This document shows, one piece after another, positions 29,130 to 38,129 of a DNA stretch of 41,548 bases. Source of the DNA: a virus. How positions within the stretch are numbered: position 1 is the stretch's first letter; each line of letters opens with the position of its first letter. Location: positions 1-41,548 of the IMG/VR virus record IMGVR_UViG_3300049927_000157; one strand, 5' to 3'. The translations under genes were made by a program, and so were the position numbers. Under the pieces are notes generated by a model. It did not search any database, was not told where the DNA came from, and saw nothing but the letters and a program-made list of their open reading frames with translations.

Positions 29130-31220
29130 ATGATTACCGTCCAGGAGCTCGTCGCACGGGTCACAGCTGAGACCACGCAGTTCAGGTCCGAGATGGCCGG
29201 CGTGGAGGGCACGACCTCCAAGGTCGCCAAGGCCGGCACGATCGCCGGGCTCGCGCTCGCCGCCGGGCTCGCGGTCGGCATCTACAAGGCCGTCGAGGCG
29301 GGCCAGGAGCTCCAGGTCTCCGAGGCCCGGCTCACGGCGGCGTTCGCCGCCGCCCACCTGAAGGCCTCCGACTACGAGGAGGGCATCAAGGGGGCGGAGA
29401 CCGCCGCGCGCAAGCTCGGCTTTACCAACAAGGACGTGCGCGACTCGCTCGGCTCACTCGTGGCAGCCACGGGGGACGGCGCAGCCGCGCTCCGCGACAT
29501 GAACACGGTCGAGGACCTGGCGAGGTTCAAGCACATCGGCCTCGCCGACGCGTCCAAGATCGTCACCTCCGCGATGGCAGGATCCGCGCGCGCCGCCAGG
29601 CAGCTCGGCATCGTGGTCCTCCCGCTCCACGACCACGTGCAGGCGCTCAAGGACGCGCACACCGACCTCACCACGCAGCTGGGGCGCGCGGAGCTCGCGA
29701 CGGCGACGCTCGCGGACAAGCAGGCCACGGCGGCGAAGGTCATCGACACGGTCTCGCAGCACGTCAAGGGGCAGGCCGACGCGTTCGCGGCCACGTCATC
29801 CGGCTCGATGGCGCAGTTCCACGCTCAGCTCGGCGCGATCACGGAGGACCTCGGCAAGAGCCTGCTCCCGGCCATCACCGCCGTGACCAACGTCCTCGCT
29901 ATCCTCGCGGGCTTCTTCGCGGAGCACCAGGGCCTCGTCAAGGTGCTCGTCATCGGGCTCGGGCTCCTGTCCGCGGCCCTCCTCGTGAGCGCGGCCGCGA
30001 CCTGGGCCATGAACTCAGCGCTCCTCGCCAACCCTCTCACATGGATCATCCTCGCGGTCGCGGCCTTCGCTGTCGGCATCGTGTACGCGTACGAGAAGAT
30101 CAAGGTCTTCCGCGAGGTCGTGACCGCCGGCCTGGACGCAGTCAAGCTTGCGATCGGCCTAGTCGTCGACATCATCACCGGCAACTGGGTCGGCGCGTGG
30201 AAGAAGATCGCAGGCGCGCCGCAGGCAGCGCTCCTCGCGGTCCTCGACGCGATCGGAGCAGCGGAGGCGTTCATCGTCGCGAAGGCGATCGCGCTCGGCA
30301 AGGGCATCGCAGACGGCATCATCCACGGGGTCGAGGGCCTGCCCGGCGTGCTAGGCAACGCGCTTAAGGACGCGATCAAGGGCGCGCTCGACGGCGTCAT
30401 GGGCTTCTTCGGGATCCACAGCCCGTCCACGTACACGGCCGACACGATCGGCAAGCCGCTGGCCTCCGGCGTCGCCGCCGGGATGACGGCCGGGCAGCAG
30501 CAGATCTTCGACGCGACCGGCGGGTGGACGCAGGCGATGGCCGACGGGATCGCCAAGGGCGGCCACGTCGTCTTCGACGCGACCGGGAAGCTCGTCCTGA
30601 TCGTCGCCAAGGACTACACGACCTTCGCGCAGAAGTACTGGAAGGACGCGGCGAACCAGGCCGCCTCGAGCCTGACGCCAGACAACGCGAAGCTCGAGTC
30701 GGTCGCGCAGCAGTTCGGCCTCCAGGTGCACACCAAGTTCCTCGACTCCATGATCGCGGCCAACGAGGCCCTCGCCGCCGACATGAAGTCGACCAACCCG
30801 AAGTTCCTGCACGACTATGTCACGTACGCGATCGACCAGATGAACCTCGCGCTCAAGCAGCACAACAAGGCGCACGCCGACGCGTGGCGCGCCCTGGCCA
30901 ACGACGCGCTAAAGGCGTACACCGACAAGATCCAGGGCATCAAGGACGCCGCCGCGAAGGCCGCCAAGGACGCGACCGCCGCCGTGAGCGCGACCGCGAA
31001 GGTCACGACGATCTACCAGCCGCTGAACGGAACGGCCAACCAGGGCTCAACGACCGGCTTCGGCGGCGTTGGCGGGTCGCAGCCGCCCGGCGGTTGGTTC
31101 CCGCCAAACCTCACTCCTGCGGCGCCGACGGTCGTGCAGGTCAACAACCCGACCTTCCTCTCCGGTAACCGCGAGGAGCTCCGGCGCTTCGCTGACACAC
31201 TCACGGAGTTCCTGCCGTGA
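29130..31220 (+). CDS. Tape measure protein
   Basis: 696 aa. Helical N-terminal half with Ala-rich segments, then strongly hydrophobic stretches (about 240-330: LVISAAATWAMNS-like LVSAAATWAMNSALLANP, WIILAVAAFAVGIVYAYEKI) that could enter the host membrane. A FGIHSPSTYTADTIGKPLAS motif lies near 425, common in tape measures. The C-terminus ends in a Gly/Pro-rich linker and an ordered tail. Length implies a tail of about 100 nm by the 1.5 A per residue rule. Confidence 0.9.
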   Translation: MITVQELVARVTAETTQFRSEMAGVEGTTSKVAKAGTIAGLALAAGLAVGIYKAVEAGQELQVSEARLTAAFAAAHLKASDYEEGIKGAETAARKLGFTNKDVRDSLGSLVAATGDGAAALRDMNTVEDLARFKHIGLADASKIVTSAMAGSARAARQLGIVVLPLHDHVQALKDAHTDLTTQLGRAELATATLADKQATAAKVIDTVSQHVKGQADAFAATSSGSMAQFHAQLGAITEDLGKSLLPAITAVTNVLAILAGFFAEHQGLVKVLVIGLGLLSAALLVSAAATWAMNSALLANPLTWIILAVAAFAVGIVYAYEKIKVFREVVTAGLDAVKLAIGLVVDIITGNWVGAWKKIAGAPQAALLAVLDAIGAAEAFIVAKAIALGKGIADGIIHGVEGLPGVLGNALKDAIKGALDGVMGFFGIHSPSTYTADTIGKPLASGVAAGMTAGQQQIFDATGGWTQAMADGIAKGGHVVFDATGKLVLIVAKDYTTFAQKYWKDAANQAASSLTPDNAKLESVAQQFGLQVHTKFLDSMIAANEALAADMKSTNPKFLHDYVTYAIDQMNLALKQHNKAHADAWRALANDALKAYTDKIQGIKDAAAKAAKDATAAVSATAKVTTIYQPLNGTANQGSTTGFGGVGGSQPPGGWFPPNLTPAAPTVVQVNNPTFLSGNREELRRFADTLTEFLP

Positions 31221-32428
31221 TCCACCCGCTATACCGCGTGCGTGTGGCCTGGGGCGACTACGTGCGACCGACGCACTTCAGGGTAGGGCGCTCGACGATC
31301 GGCGGCACCGACGAGATATTCGCGAGCGACGCGTGGAGCATCGACTTCCTCGGCTCGGACGACGACGTGACTGACGACGTTAAGACCGCGGTGCTGCAGC
31401 GCAAGCTCTCAGCCGACGGCACAGTGGACGGGAGGCTCGACCTCACGTTCAACGACCCGTGGCCAGGCAAGTACAACTCGCGCAACCCGGCCTCGCCGCT
31501 AACCGGACTCATCCTCCCGATGCGCCGGTGCCTGGTCGAGGTCTCGTTCGACGCGGGCGGCACGTGGGACTCGCTCTTCGAGGGCTTCCTGGACGACGCG
31601 TCGTCGACCCCAGACTGGGACGCGTCGGAGTCGAAGCTCTCCTTCCGCGACGGCATAGTGTGGTCCGAGCGCAAGGCCAGCTCCATAGTCATCCCGTCCA
31701 CCGGCGCGACCACGGTCGGCGCCGTGCTCAACCTGATCCACGACGCCATGGGGTGGCCGAGCGGCAGGCGCGACTTCAACACTGGTTCGCGGCTCGCGGA
31801 CTTCAGCGCCGACGGCACTGTCTCCGCCAGGCAGCTGATCGCCAACCTCCTCGCCGTCGACCTCGGCGTCTACTACTGCGCGCGCTCAGGGTACGCGACA
31901 TACCGCGACCGCTACGAGTACGCGCGCCGCGTGAGCGTCGGGTCGTTCACGGACGCGACCGCCTCTGTCCCAGGCGTGTCGCTCTCCACGATCTACAACC
32001 GCGCGATGGCGCAGAAGACCGGCGGCCCGATGCAGACCTTCACGAACATACCGAGCCAGGACGACTACGGCTCTCAGGACGCGGCCACTGTCACCTCGCC
32101 GTGGTTCTTCGACGACAGCGCGGCGCTAGGCAACGCCGCGTGGCGAGTCATCACGCAGGCACAGCCCGCGAGCCCGACGTGGCAGTTCGAGCCCATCACC
32201 GAGGACACGGCCACGCTGAAGTCGATCATCCTCGCGGACATAGACGACCTCGCCACGATGCACCCACCGGGCCTCCCCGCCGACGACCAGTCGATCGAGT
32301 GGGTAGTGCAGAACTTCGGCGGCGGGTCGGCTCACAGGACGTCCTGGAGGCTCCGCGAGCGGGCCCTGAACCCGTTCATCGTCGGACGCTCACTGGTGTC
32401 CGGGCCCGCCGTGGTGGTCCCAGGCTAA
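31217..32428 (+). CDS. Minor tail protein (distal tail/baseplate hub-like)
   Basis: 403 aa. GTG start overlapping the tape-measure stop (GTGA). Beta-rich with RVGRSTIGGTDEIFASDAWS, DGRLDLTFNDPW, EVSFDAGGTWDSLFEGFLDD, and a Trp-rich end. Position after the tape measure fits the distal tail or hub protein that starts tail tube growth and carries fibres. Confidence 0.65.
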   Translation: MIHPLYRVRVAWGDYVRPTHFRVGRSTIGGTDEIFASDAWSIDFLGSDDDVTDDVKTAVLQRKLSADGTVDGRLDLTFNDPWPGKYNSRNPASPLTGLILPMRRCLVEVSFDAGGTWDSLFEGFLDDASSTPDWDASESKLSFRDGIVWSERKASSIVIPSTGATTVGAVLNLIHDAMGWPSGRRDFNTGSRLADFSADGTVSARQLIANLLAVDLGVYYCARSGYATYRDRYEYARRVSVGSFTDATASVPGVSLSTIYNRAMAQKTGGPMQTFTNIPSQDDYGSQDAATVTSPWFFDDSAALGNAAWRVITQAQPASPTWQFEPITEDTATLKSIILADIDDLATMHPPGLPADDQSIEWVVQNFGGGSAHRTSWRLRERALNPFIVGRSLVSGPAVVVPG

Positions 32429-32431
32429 GAT
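32426..32431 (+). promoter_or_regulatory. Leaderless-type -10 hexamer, first fibre gene
   Basis: TAAGAT, then 6 bases to GTG 32438; overlaps the TAA stop of the hub gene. Confidence 0.5.
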
Positions 32432-32437
32432 TCCGAC

Positions 32438-33337
32438 GTGACGACCAGGCTCAACACGATCGCAGACCTCGCCGCCGGCGACGCCATCCCCGAGTCCTGG
32501 GTGGACGCGGTGCGCATCGACGCGAACTACCTGTCGATGCCCGGCGCGACGCTCGCGAGCGCGGCAACCCTGACCATCACGGCGGAGTACCACTCCGTCT
32601 CGGGCACAGCGACGATCGACAACCTCTCAGACGCGCTCGGTGCGGTCGCCGGGCAGCAGGTCAAGCTCTTCACGACCGGCGCCGCGACGATCAGGAACAA
32701 CGGCGCCGGCACGGGGAACATCCGCACCGCCTCGGGTGCCGACTTCGTCGCGGTCGCCAACACGCTCTACTCCTTCTTCTACGATGGGGCCCTCTGGAGG
32801 CAGTTCGCCGCGGGCGGTGGAGGTGGCGCCGCCTCGAGCGTCGTGTACGACAACACGCTCGCCGCGCCGGCAACGAAGCTAGACTCAGGCGCGGTGATCG
32901 TCGCCGGGTGGGCAGCGGTCGAGATCGACTTCTCGTTCAAGTCGGTGGCCGCGGGCACGTTCGACAACGCGTGGATAAACTTCAACGGCGACACCGGCGC
33001 GAACTACGACGGAATCCGGCGCACGTTCACGTCCGGCGGCACGAACGGCGACAACGCCGGCGTCGGAGCCGTGGGGATCCTGATCCCGCAGGTCCCTGGC
33101 GCGACGGGGCTCGCTAGCGCGTACTGCACCGGGCGCATCACGCTCATAAACTACGACAACACGGCGATCCACAAGCAGGTCTCCTGCCTGTCCGTGAGCG
33201 CCGACGGCACGGTCGTCTACCAGCAGATCCTCAGCGGCCGCTGGAAGAACACGGCCGCGATCACCAGCGTGCAGATCGTGGGCGCGGGATCCAACATCGC
33301 GACCGGCGGGCGCCTGATCGTGAGGAAGATCCTGTGA
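32438..33337 (+). CDS. Tail fibre/receptor-binding protein, paralogue 1
   Basis: 299 aa. Shared N-terminal module of three tandem paralogues (LNTIADLAAGDAIPESWVDA, ATLTITAEYHSVSGTATIDN, and NNGAGTGNIRTASG). The C-terminal half differs from the other two: after a Gly-rich linker (AAGGGGGAASS) come strands VEIDFSFKSVAAGTFDNAW and RRTFTSGGTNGDN. The C-terminus is probably the receptor-facing part. Confidence 0.7.
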   Translation: MTTRLNTIADLAAGDAIPESWVDAVRIDANYLSMPGATLASAATLTITAEYHSVSGTATIDNLSDALGAVAGQQVKLFTTGAATIRNNGAGTGNIRTASGADFVAVANTLYSFFYDGALWRQFAAGGGGGAASSVVYDNTLAAPATKLDSGAVIVAGWAAVEIDFSFKSVAAGTFDNAWINFNGDTGANYDGIRRTFTSGGTNGDNAGVGAVGILIPQVPGATGLASAYCTGRITLINYDNTAIHKQVSCLSVSADGTVVYQQILSGRWKNTAAITSVQIVGAGSNIATGGRLIVRKIL

Positions 33338-34230
33338 GCAGGCTCACGGCGATAGCCGACCTTAACAACGGCGACATCATGCCGGAGTCGTGGGTTGACG
33401 CTGTGCGCGTCGACCTCAACTATTCGATGGTCGCAGGCGCGGCGCTCGCCTCCGGCACGACGCTCACGATCACGGCCGCGTTCCACTCCGTCACAGGCGT
33501 AGCGAACATCGACACGATCACTGACTCCCTCGGCCAGGTCACGGGGCAGAGCGTCTTCCTCGTATTCGCGGCGGCCGCGACGGTCAGGAACAACGGCGGC
33601 GGGACCGGCAACATCCGCACGCGCTCCGGGCTGAGCCACATCACTGTCGCGGGGGAGGTCATGGAGCTCGTCTACGACGGCTCGCACTGGATCCAGGTAA
33701 CGTCGCAGCTGATGCAGGACGCGTCGGGCAACGCGGTGCTCCCGGGTGACCTCCTCACGAGCGGCGGCACACTCGCGTTCAGCGGCCTGTACGCTGCCTA
33801 CAACCCGGTGATGGGCGCGTCCGTCACGCCGCCCACGCCTGGCACCGGAGCGGTCTCGCTCGGGCGCTACACGCAGATCGGCAAGATCGTCCACTACCGC
33901 GGACTGTGGGCCATCGGCGCGGGCGGCCCGATCAACGTCGGCTCTGGCACGTACCGCATCCCGCTCCCAGTCGCGGCCAACACCGCGATCGCGGACGCGC
34001 GCCTCGGCGGCTCGGTCCACGCGGTGGACGCGTCCGGCAACGCCTACGCCGCCATCCTCGGCGCCAAGCTCGACGGCACGAACTCCGGGTACTTCGTCAT
34101 CGGCGACGAGAACACCCCGGCGGGCGGGCTGCAGACCGAGCTCGTGATCGACACCACGCACCCGAGCGCCGGCTTCTGGAGCACGAACGGCGGCAGCATC
34201 CGCTGGTCAATCCAGTACGAGGCGGCGTGA
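33334..34230 (+). CDS. Tail fibre/receptor-binding protein, paralogue 2
   Basis: 298 aa. Same N-terminal module (TAIADLNNGDIMPESWVDAV, TTLTITAAFHSVTGVANID, TGNIRTRSGLSHITV). The C-terminal part (YNPVMGASVTPPTPGTG, GLWAIGAGGPINVGSGTYRI) is shared with paralogue 3 but not 1. GTG start in a GTGA overlap. Confidence 0.7.
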   Translation: MSRLTAIADLNNGDIMPESWVDAVRVDLNYSMVAGAALASGTTLTITAAFHSVTGVANIDTITDSLGQVTGQSVFLVFAAAATVRNNGGGTGNIRTRSGLSHITVAGEVMELVYDGSHWIQVTSQLMQDASGNAVLPGDLLTSGGTLAFSGLYAAYNPVMGASVTPPTPGTGAVSLGRYTQIGKIVHYRGLWAIGAGGPINVGSGTYRIPLPVAANTAIADARLGGSVHAVDASGNAYAAILGAKLDGTNSGYFVIGDENTPAGGLQTELVIDTTHPSAGFWSTNGGSIRWSIQYEAA

Positions 34231-35138
34231 GCAGGCTAGCGGCACTCGTGGACCTCGCGGACGGCGACATCCTCCCGGAGTCCTGGCTCGACATCGCCCG
34301 CGCCGACGTCAACTACGGCGTTGTCGCTGGGGGCTCGCTCGCCTCGGCATCGACGCTCACGATCACGTCCGGCTTCCACCAGGTGACCGGCGTAGTGAGC
34401 ATCGACACGATCACGGACCCACTCGGCGCCGTCCCCGGGCAGCCGGTCGTCCTCGCCTTCACCGGCACGACGACGGTCGTGACCGGCACCGGCAACATCC
34501 GCCTGCGCTCCGGCCTCAACTACATCACGCTTGCCGGCGACGTCATGAAGCTCGTCTACGACGGCGCCAACTGGGTGCAGGTCACATCGCAGCTATCGCA
34601 GAACTCGCTCGGGCAGGCGGTCCTCCCGGGCGGCCTCATCCTCGACGGCGGCGCGCTCAACGGGGCCGGGCTCTACTCGGCCTACAACCCCGTGATGGGC
34701 GCATCCGTCACGCCGCCGACTCTGGGCACGGGCGGGTCGTCTGTCGGCCGCTACGCGCAGCTCGGCAAGTACGTCCGCTATCGCGGCAGGTGGTACATCG
34801 GTGCCGGTGGTCCGATCAACGTCGGCTCGGGCACGTACCGCATACCGCTCCCTGTCGCGGCACAGGTCGCGATCACTGACGGCAGGCTCGGCGGATCGGT
34901 CAATGTCTCGTGCCTCACTGGCGGCTTCGGCGGCACGCCGTCAAGCTACGGCGCGGTTATGGGAGCCAAGCTAGACGGCGTGAACTCCGGGTACTTCATC
35001 GTCGGCGCCTTCATCACGATCAGCAACTACGGCGGGTTCGAGACAGAGGGCGCGATCGGTTCCACGTTCCCCGGCGGCACGTTCTTCAGCGCTCAGGGCG
35101 GGATCATCGCCTGGGACATCACGTACGAAGCCGCCTGA
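34227..35138 (+). CDS. Tail fibre/receptor-binding protein, paralogue 3
   Basis: 303 aa. N-terminal module (AALVDLADGDILPESWLDIA) and a C-terminal part very close to paralogue 2 (YNPVMGASVTPPTLGTG, YIGAGGPINVGSGTYRIPLP). Differences cluster in the last 70 residues. GTGA overlap with paralogue 2. Last gene of the late rightward operon. Confidence 0.7.
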   Translation: MSRLAALVDLADGDILPESWLDIARADVNYGVVAGGSLASASTLTITSGFHQVTGVVSIDTITDPLGAVPGQPVVLAFTGTTTVVTGTGNIRLRSGLNYITLAGDVMKLVYDGANWVQVTSQLSQNSLGQAVLPGGLILDGGALNGAGLYSAYNPVMGASVTPPTLGTGGSSVGRYAQLGKYVRYRGRWYIGAGGPINVGSGTYRIPLPVAAQVAITDGRLGGSVNVSCLTGGFGGTPSSYGAVMGAKLDGVNSGYFIVGAFITISNYGGFETEGAIGSTFPGGTFFSAQGGIIAWDITYEAA

Positions 35139-35217
35139 GGCCACCAGGAGCCCCGGTTCGTCACGCCCAAGGGCATTGGGACAAGCACCAGGGTCTGGCA
35201 ATCCGTGACCTCTCGGG

Positions 35218-35406
35218 TCAGGTGGGCTGGCACATGGAGGCCAGGCGGGCCAGCAGGCCTGGGTCGTTCCGGCCAGCGAGCACCCCGAGCCCAAACGCGA
35301 GCCTGGCGACCGGCCACGTGAGCGGGTCGAAGGGGCCTGCCCCGGCTGCATCCCACGCGTCGCGAAGCTGCAGATCCAGCTCGAGCTCGAGCTCAGCGGT
35401 AAGCAC
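35218..35406 (-). CDS. Small hypothetical protein, end of leftward operon
   Basis: 62 aa. GTG start with GGAGAGG upstream, overlapping the previous gene by 14 bases. Leu/Glu-rich helix (LTAELELELDLQLRDAWDAA), then a Pro turn and another helix (ARLAFGLGVLAGRND). The stop is 79 bases from the convergent fibre gene. Confidence 0.55.
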   Translation of the reverse strand: MLTAELELELDLQLRDAWDAAGAGPFDPLTWPVARLAFGLGVLAGRNDPGLLARLASMCQPT

Positions 35407-35566
35407 GCGCCATCCTCTCCTCGACTAGCTCCGCGTGCTTCCACCACCGCGGGCCGTGCCTCGAGCACTGCAGCTCGCGCACGGCGGCGTCTACGAGGAG
35501 CCTGGCCGCCTGCAGCCGCGTGAGGTTCTCCCTCCGCGGCGGCTGCAGGGTCGGCTCGAGGCTCAC
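35393..35566 (-). CDS. Small basic helical protein
   Basis: 57 aa. GTGA overlap with the metallophosphoesterase stop. Helical Arg/Leu-rich (RLQAARLLVDAAVRELQCSR) with a C-terminal Trp pair (GPRWWKHAELVEERM). Unknown. Confidence 0.6.
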   Translation of the reverse strand: MSLEPTLQPPRRENLTRLQAARLLVDAAVRELQCSRHGPRWWKHAELVEERMARAYR

Positions 35567-36762
35567 GCCTGCGACAGGTCGAGGATGCAGGTCTCGGTCA
35601 GCCCTCGGCGCGGGTGGTAGACCTGCAGGAGCTGGCTCGCGTCGTGCCCGCCGCCGAACTGCAGCAGCGAGTACTCGTCCGGGCCCTTCACGGACCCGTT
35701 CATCAGGATGCGCCCGGCCTCCACGATGTTCGGGTTGTGGAAGTGGCCGACGTGGAAGCGCCTGATCGGCGTCCCGATGCGCGCGTACTGGTTCGTCATC
35801 TCGGCGACGCGGCGCATGACCCCGCCCCACGGGACGCCCGGCATGGTGGAGCGGATGCCGTCGCCGTGCATGAGGAGGTGCGTCTCGTCGAACACCCGGA
35901 TGACATGGTTCGCGGAGCGCGGGACGGTCACCGAGATGTGCGCCGAGTCCTTCAGGCGCAGCTTCATCACCTGGTAGACCATCCAGTCGTAGTTGTCGTA
36001 GCGGTTCTTCATGCCCTGCTTGTGCGTCGTGCGCGGGTGGTTGCCGATGACGCCCGAGAGGTCGATCGTCTCGAACACCTCGCCGAGCTTCGAGACCCAC
36101 TCGCTCATGTCGAGGCCTAGCTGCAGGGCGGCCTCCATCAGCGGGCGGTCGTTCGTCTCCTTGAGCTCCGGGTGGATGTTCCCGCTCAGCATGTCGCCGA
36201 GGCCGTTGATGATGAGGTGGCGCACCGGGTACGGGCGCTTCTCCTTGAACGAGATGATCGACTTGAGCATCGCGTCGTGGCGCCTGAGCATCACGTCCCA
36301 GTCGTACTCGTTGATGCCGTTCATCTGCTCGCTGCTCACGACCTCGGACGCGTGCAGGTCCGACCAGTCGAGCATGAAGACGTGCTCCGTGCTCTCGCCG
36401 TCGATCACCGGCGTGGCCGGCGCGTAGATCGGCTCCATCGTCGGGACGAGGCGCTCGAGCACGTGCACGAGCTCGGCGTTCGTGACGTCTGCCTTGCGCG
36501 ATCTCGCGAGTCGCGAGCGGAGATCCTTGTTCTCCTTCTCGAGCAGCTCCTCGCGGGAGACCTCGCCGTCCGGCTGGGCGACCGCCCGCCCGCCTGCCTT
36601 CCCGCCCGGCGTCTGCCTCGGCAGTCCGTGCCTGGCCCACCATGTGGAGATCGTCGACTGGCTCATGCCGTGCGCGTTCGCGCAGGCGGTGAAGTTTCCG
36701 TCGTGCTTGGCGACCTCCGCTAGGAGTCGCTTCTTGTCGCGGTAGAATGGCTCTGTTTTCAT
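35563..36762 (-). CDS. Metallophosphoesterase with N-terminal HTH
   Basis: 399 aa. The N-terminal part (about 1-45) is an HTH (NFTACANAHGMSQSTISTWW) and a coiled region (SREELLEKENKDLRSRLARS). Calcineurin-like motifs: DWSDLHASE, NGLGDMLSG, GVIGNHPR, LLMHGDGIR, HVGHFHNPN, giving the usual Asp-His-Asn-His metal set. Mre11/SbcD-type and other phage phosphoesterases share this. With the Cas4-like nuclease in the same operon, a recombination or DNA-processing role is likely. ATG 36762 or 36771. Confidence 0.8.
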   Translation of the reverse strand: MKTEPFYRDKKRLLAEVAKHDGNFTACANAHGMSQSTISTWWARHGLPRQTPGGKAGGRAVAQPDGEVSREELLEKENKDLRSRLARSRKADVTNAELVHVLERLVPTMEPIYAPATPVIDGESTEHVFMLDWSDLHASEVVSSEQMNGINEYDWDVMLRRHDAMLKSIISFKEKRPYPVRHLIINGLGDMLSGNIHPELKETNDRPLMEAALQLGLDMSEWVSKLGEVFETIDLSGVIGNHPRTTHKQGMKNRYDNYDWMVYQVMKLRLKDSAHISVTVPRSANHVIRVFDETHLLMHGDGIRSTMPGVPWGGVMRRVAEMTNQYARIGTPIRRFHVGHFHNPNIVEAGRILMNGSVKGPDEYSLLQFGGGHDASQLLQVYHPRRGLTETCILDLSQA

Positions 36763-36787
36763 GACGGTCATCCTGCCGGCGCAGGCC

Positions 36788-37273
36788 TCAGGCGACTGCG
36801 CGCCACGTGGCGACGCACAGCTTGCGCGCGGAGACGACGATCTCGCGCCCGTGGTCGATGCACGCCCACGCCGTCTCGCCGACCGGGCCGACGAGGAGCA
36901 TGATCCTGCCGTCCTCGTGCTGCACCATCGGGCCGGTCGGCGCCTCCGGCTTCGGGTACCACTCCGCCCACTCGTCGAACCAGAGCCCCGGGCGGTTGAG
37001 CGCGATCGCGATCCTGTCCGCGAGCTCGAAGGCCACGCCCTCTGGGTCCCTGTAAGGCGTGCCGTCCTCGTGCACCTGGTCCCTGCCCTCGCGCCTGCCG
37101 CGGGCTATCGAGACGATGCTGGACGGGACTATGCCGTGCCGCGGCTGCTTGCCGGTCGCCGGGTCCGGCGGCGTCGCGTGCAGGCCCGCCCACTCCGTGG
37201 CTGTGTTGACGGAGTCGACGCCGTGCTCGGCGAGCGTCATGCGCACAACCTTGCCTGGGATCGTGTGCTTCAC
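36788..37273 (-). CDS. Hypothetical protein
   Basis: 161 aa. GTG start with GGAAGGAG, 7-base spacing, and a CCCCCAC stretch in the leader (37290-37298, minus). The first half resembles an HTH region (PGKVVRMTLAEHGVDSVNTA, VSIARGRREGRDQV, then FELADRIAIALNRPG), the second is beta-rich (GRIMLLVGPVGETAWACID). A DNA-binding protein is possible; no catalytic motif seen. Confidence 0.6.
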   Translation of the reverse strand: MKHTIPGKVVRMTLAEHGVDSVNTATEWAGLHATPPDPATGKQPRHGIVPSSIVSIARGRREGRDQVHEDGTPYRDPEGVAFELADRIAIALNRPGLWFDEWAEWYPKPEAPTGPMVQHEDGRIMLLVGPVGETAWACIDHGREIVVSARKLCVATWRAVA

Positions 37274-37296
37274 CTGTGGCTCCTTCCTGGTGGGGG

Positions 37297-37719
37297 TCAC
37301 GCCGAGTCGGCGAGAAGTGCGTCTCTGAGCTCCTGTACCTCGCGCCTGAGGTCTACGACCTCGCGCATGATGGCAAGCAACCAGCGCGCGTTGACGATCA
37401 CGCGCCACGGCTGCTGAGACTTGCGGAAGCAGACCCACGACTCGACCGCGATGCCGGTGGCGCGCGACTCGCGCTCGGAGTCCATCTCGGACTGCGACAG
37501 CCACTTGTCGATGAGGTAGGTCTCCTGGCGCTTGACCTCGGTGTGCACGCCGGGGATGTCGTGGCGCACGTCGAGGTTGGGGTCGCCGGAGTAGCGCGCG
37601 ACCCGCGTCTGGCCGTCGCGCTCGGCTGTGAAGCCGAACTCGCGGATGACGTCGCGAAACTCGCGCTCGCCGTTCGCGCCCTTGGTGCGGCTGTAGCGAG
37701 GGGAACGGGTCTTAGCCAC
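37297..37719 (-). CDS. Holliday-junction-resolvase-like PD-(D/E)XK nuclease
   Basis: 140 aa. KGANGEREFRDVIREFGFTA, GQTRVARYSGDPNLDV, then HTEVKRQETYLIDKWLSQ: the catalytic pattern E...D...ExK of phage resolvases related to Hjc. A C-terminal coiled helix (LLAIMREVVDLRREVQELRD) may support dimers. GTG 37719 overlaps the end of the upstream gene by 8 bases. Would cleave branched DNA before packaging. Confidence 0.75.
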   Translation of the reverse strand: MAKTRSPRYSRTKGANGEREFRDVIREFGFTAERDGQTRVARYSGDPNLDVRHDIPGVHTEVKRQETYLIDKWLSQSEMDSERESRATGIAVESWVCFRKSQQPWRVIVNARWLLAIMREVVDLRREVQELRDALLADSA

Positions 37720-37891
37720 GCGACTTCTCGCGCTTCGCGAAGTCGAGCCACGCCACGATCGCGTGCCTGTAGCCGACGACTCCTGACCCGGGGACCGTCT
37801 TGAAGCCGCGCTTGCGGAAGAGGTCTGCCCTGCGCCCCGCGCGCGTGAAGCCGCCGCTGTGCGACTGCCTGAAGCTGGCCCTACGACTCAT
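37712..37891 (-). CDS. Small basic protein
   Basis: 59 aa. ATG 37891, overlapping the upstream gene by 11 bases and the downstream by 8. Very basic N-terminus (MSRRASFRQSHSGGFTRAGR) then VPGSGVVGYRHAIVAWLDFA. Possible DNA or nucleoprotein contact. No family recognised. Confidence 0.6.
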   Translation of the reverse strand: MSRRASFRQSHSGGFTRAGRRADLFRKRGFKTVPGSGVVGYRHAIVAWLDFAKREKSRG

Positions 37892-38129
37892 CGCTCATCA
37901 CTACCTCGAGAGCGGAGCGGTAGCCGAGCTCGAAGAACGCAAAGCCGGCGAGCGCGAGCGGGTATGGCTCGGTGCCCATGCGGATCGCCGTCGTGTTTGC
38001 CCATGCGCTCAGGAACTGGAAGAACTCGTCGTGGTCGACGTCCCACGCTTCGAGCTGCGCGCGGACGTCGCCGCCCGCCACGGAGCCGGTCTCGTCGCAG
38101 AAGCGCGAGAGGACCTCGAGGCCTACCAC
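37881..38129 (-). CDS. Small hypothetical protein
   Basis: 82 aa. GTG 38129, overlapping the Cas4-like stop by 7 bases. Acidic and aromatic (QLEAWDVDHDEFFQFLSAWA) with a helical end (ALAGFAFFELGYRSALEVVM). Unknown. Confidence 0.55.
   Translation of the reverse strand: MVGLEVLSRFCDETGSVAGGDVRAQLEAWDVDHDEFFQFLSAWANTTAIRMGTEPYPLALAGFAFFELGYRSALEVVMSDES

Noticed and set aside
31459-33117. Long rightward ORF (about 552 codons) in another frame over the hub and fibre genes
   Set aside because: Arg/Pro/His-rich, no ribosome binding site, overlaps genes with strong family-like sequence; a GC-rich shadow.
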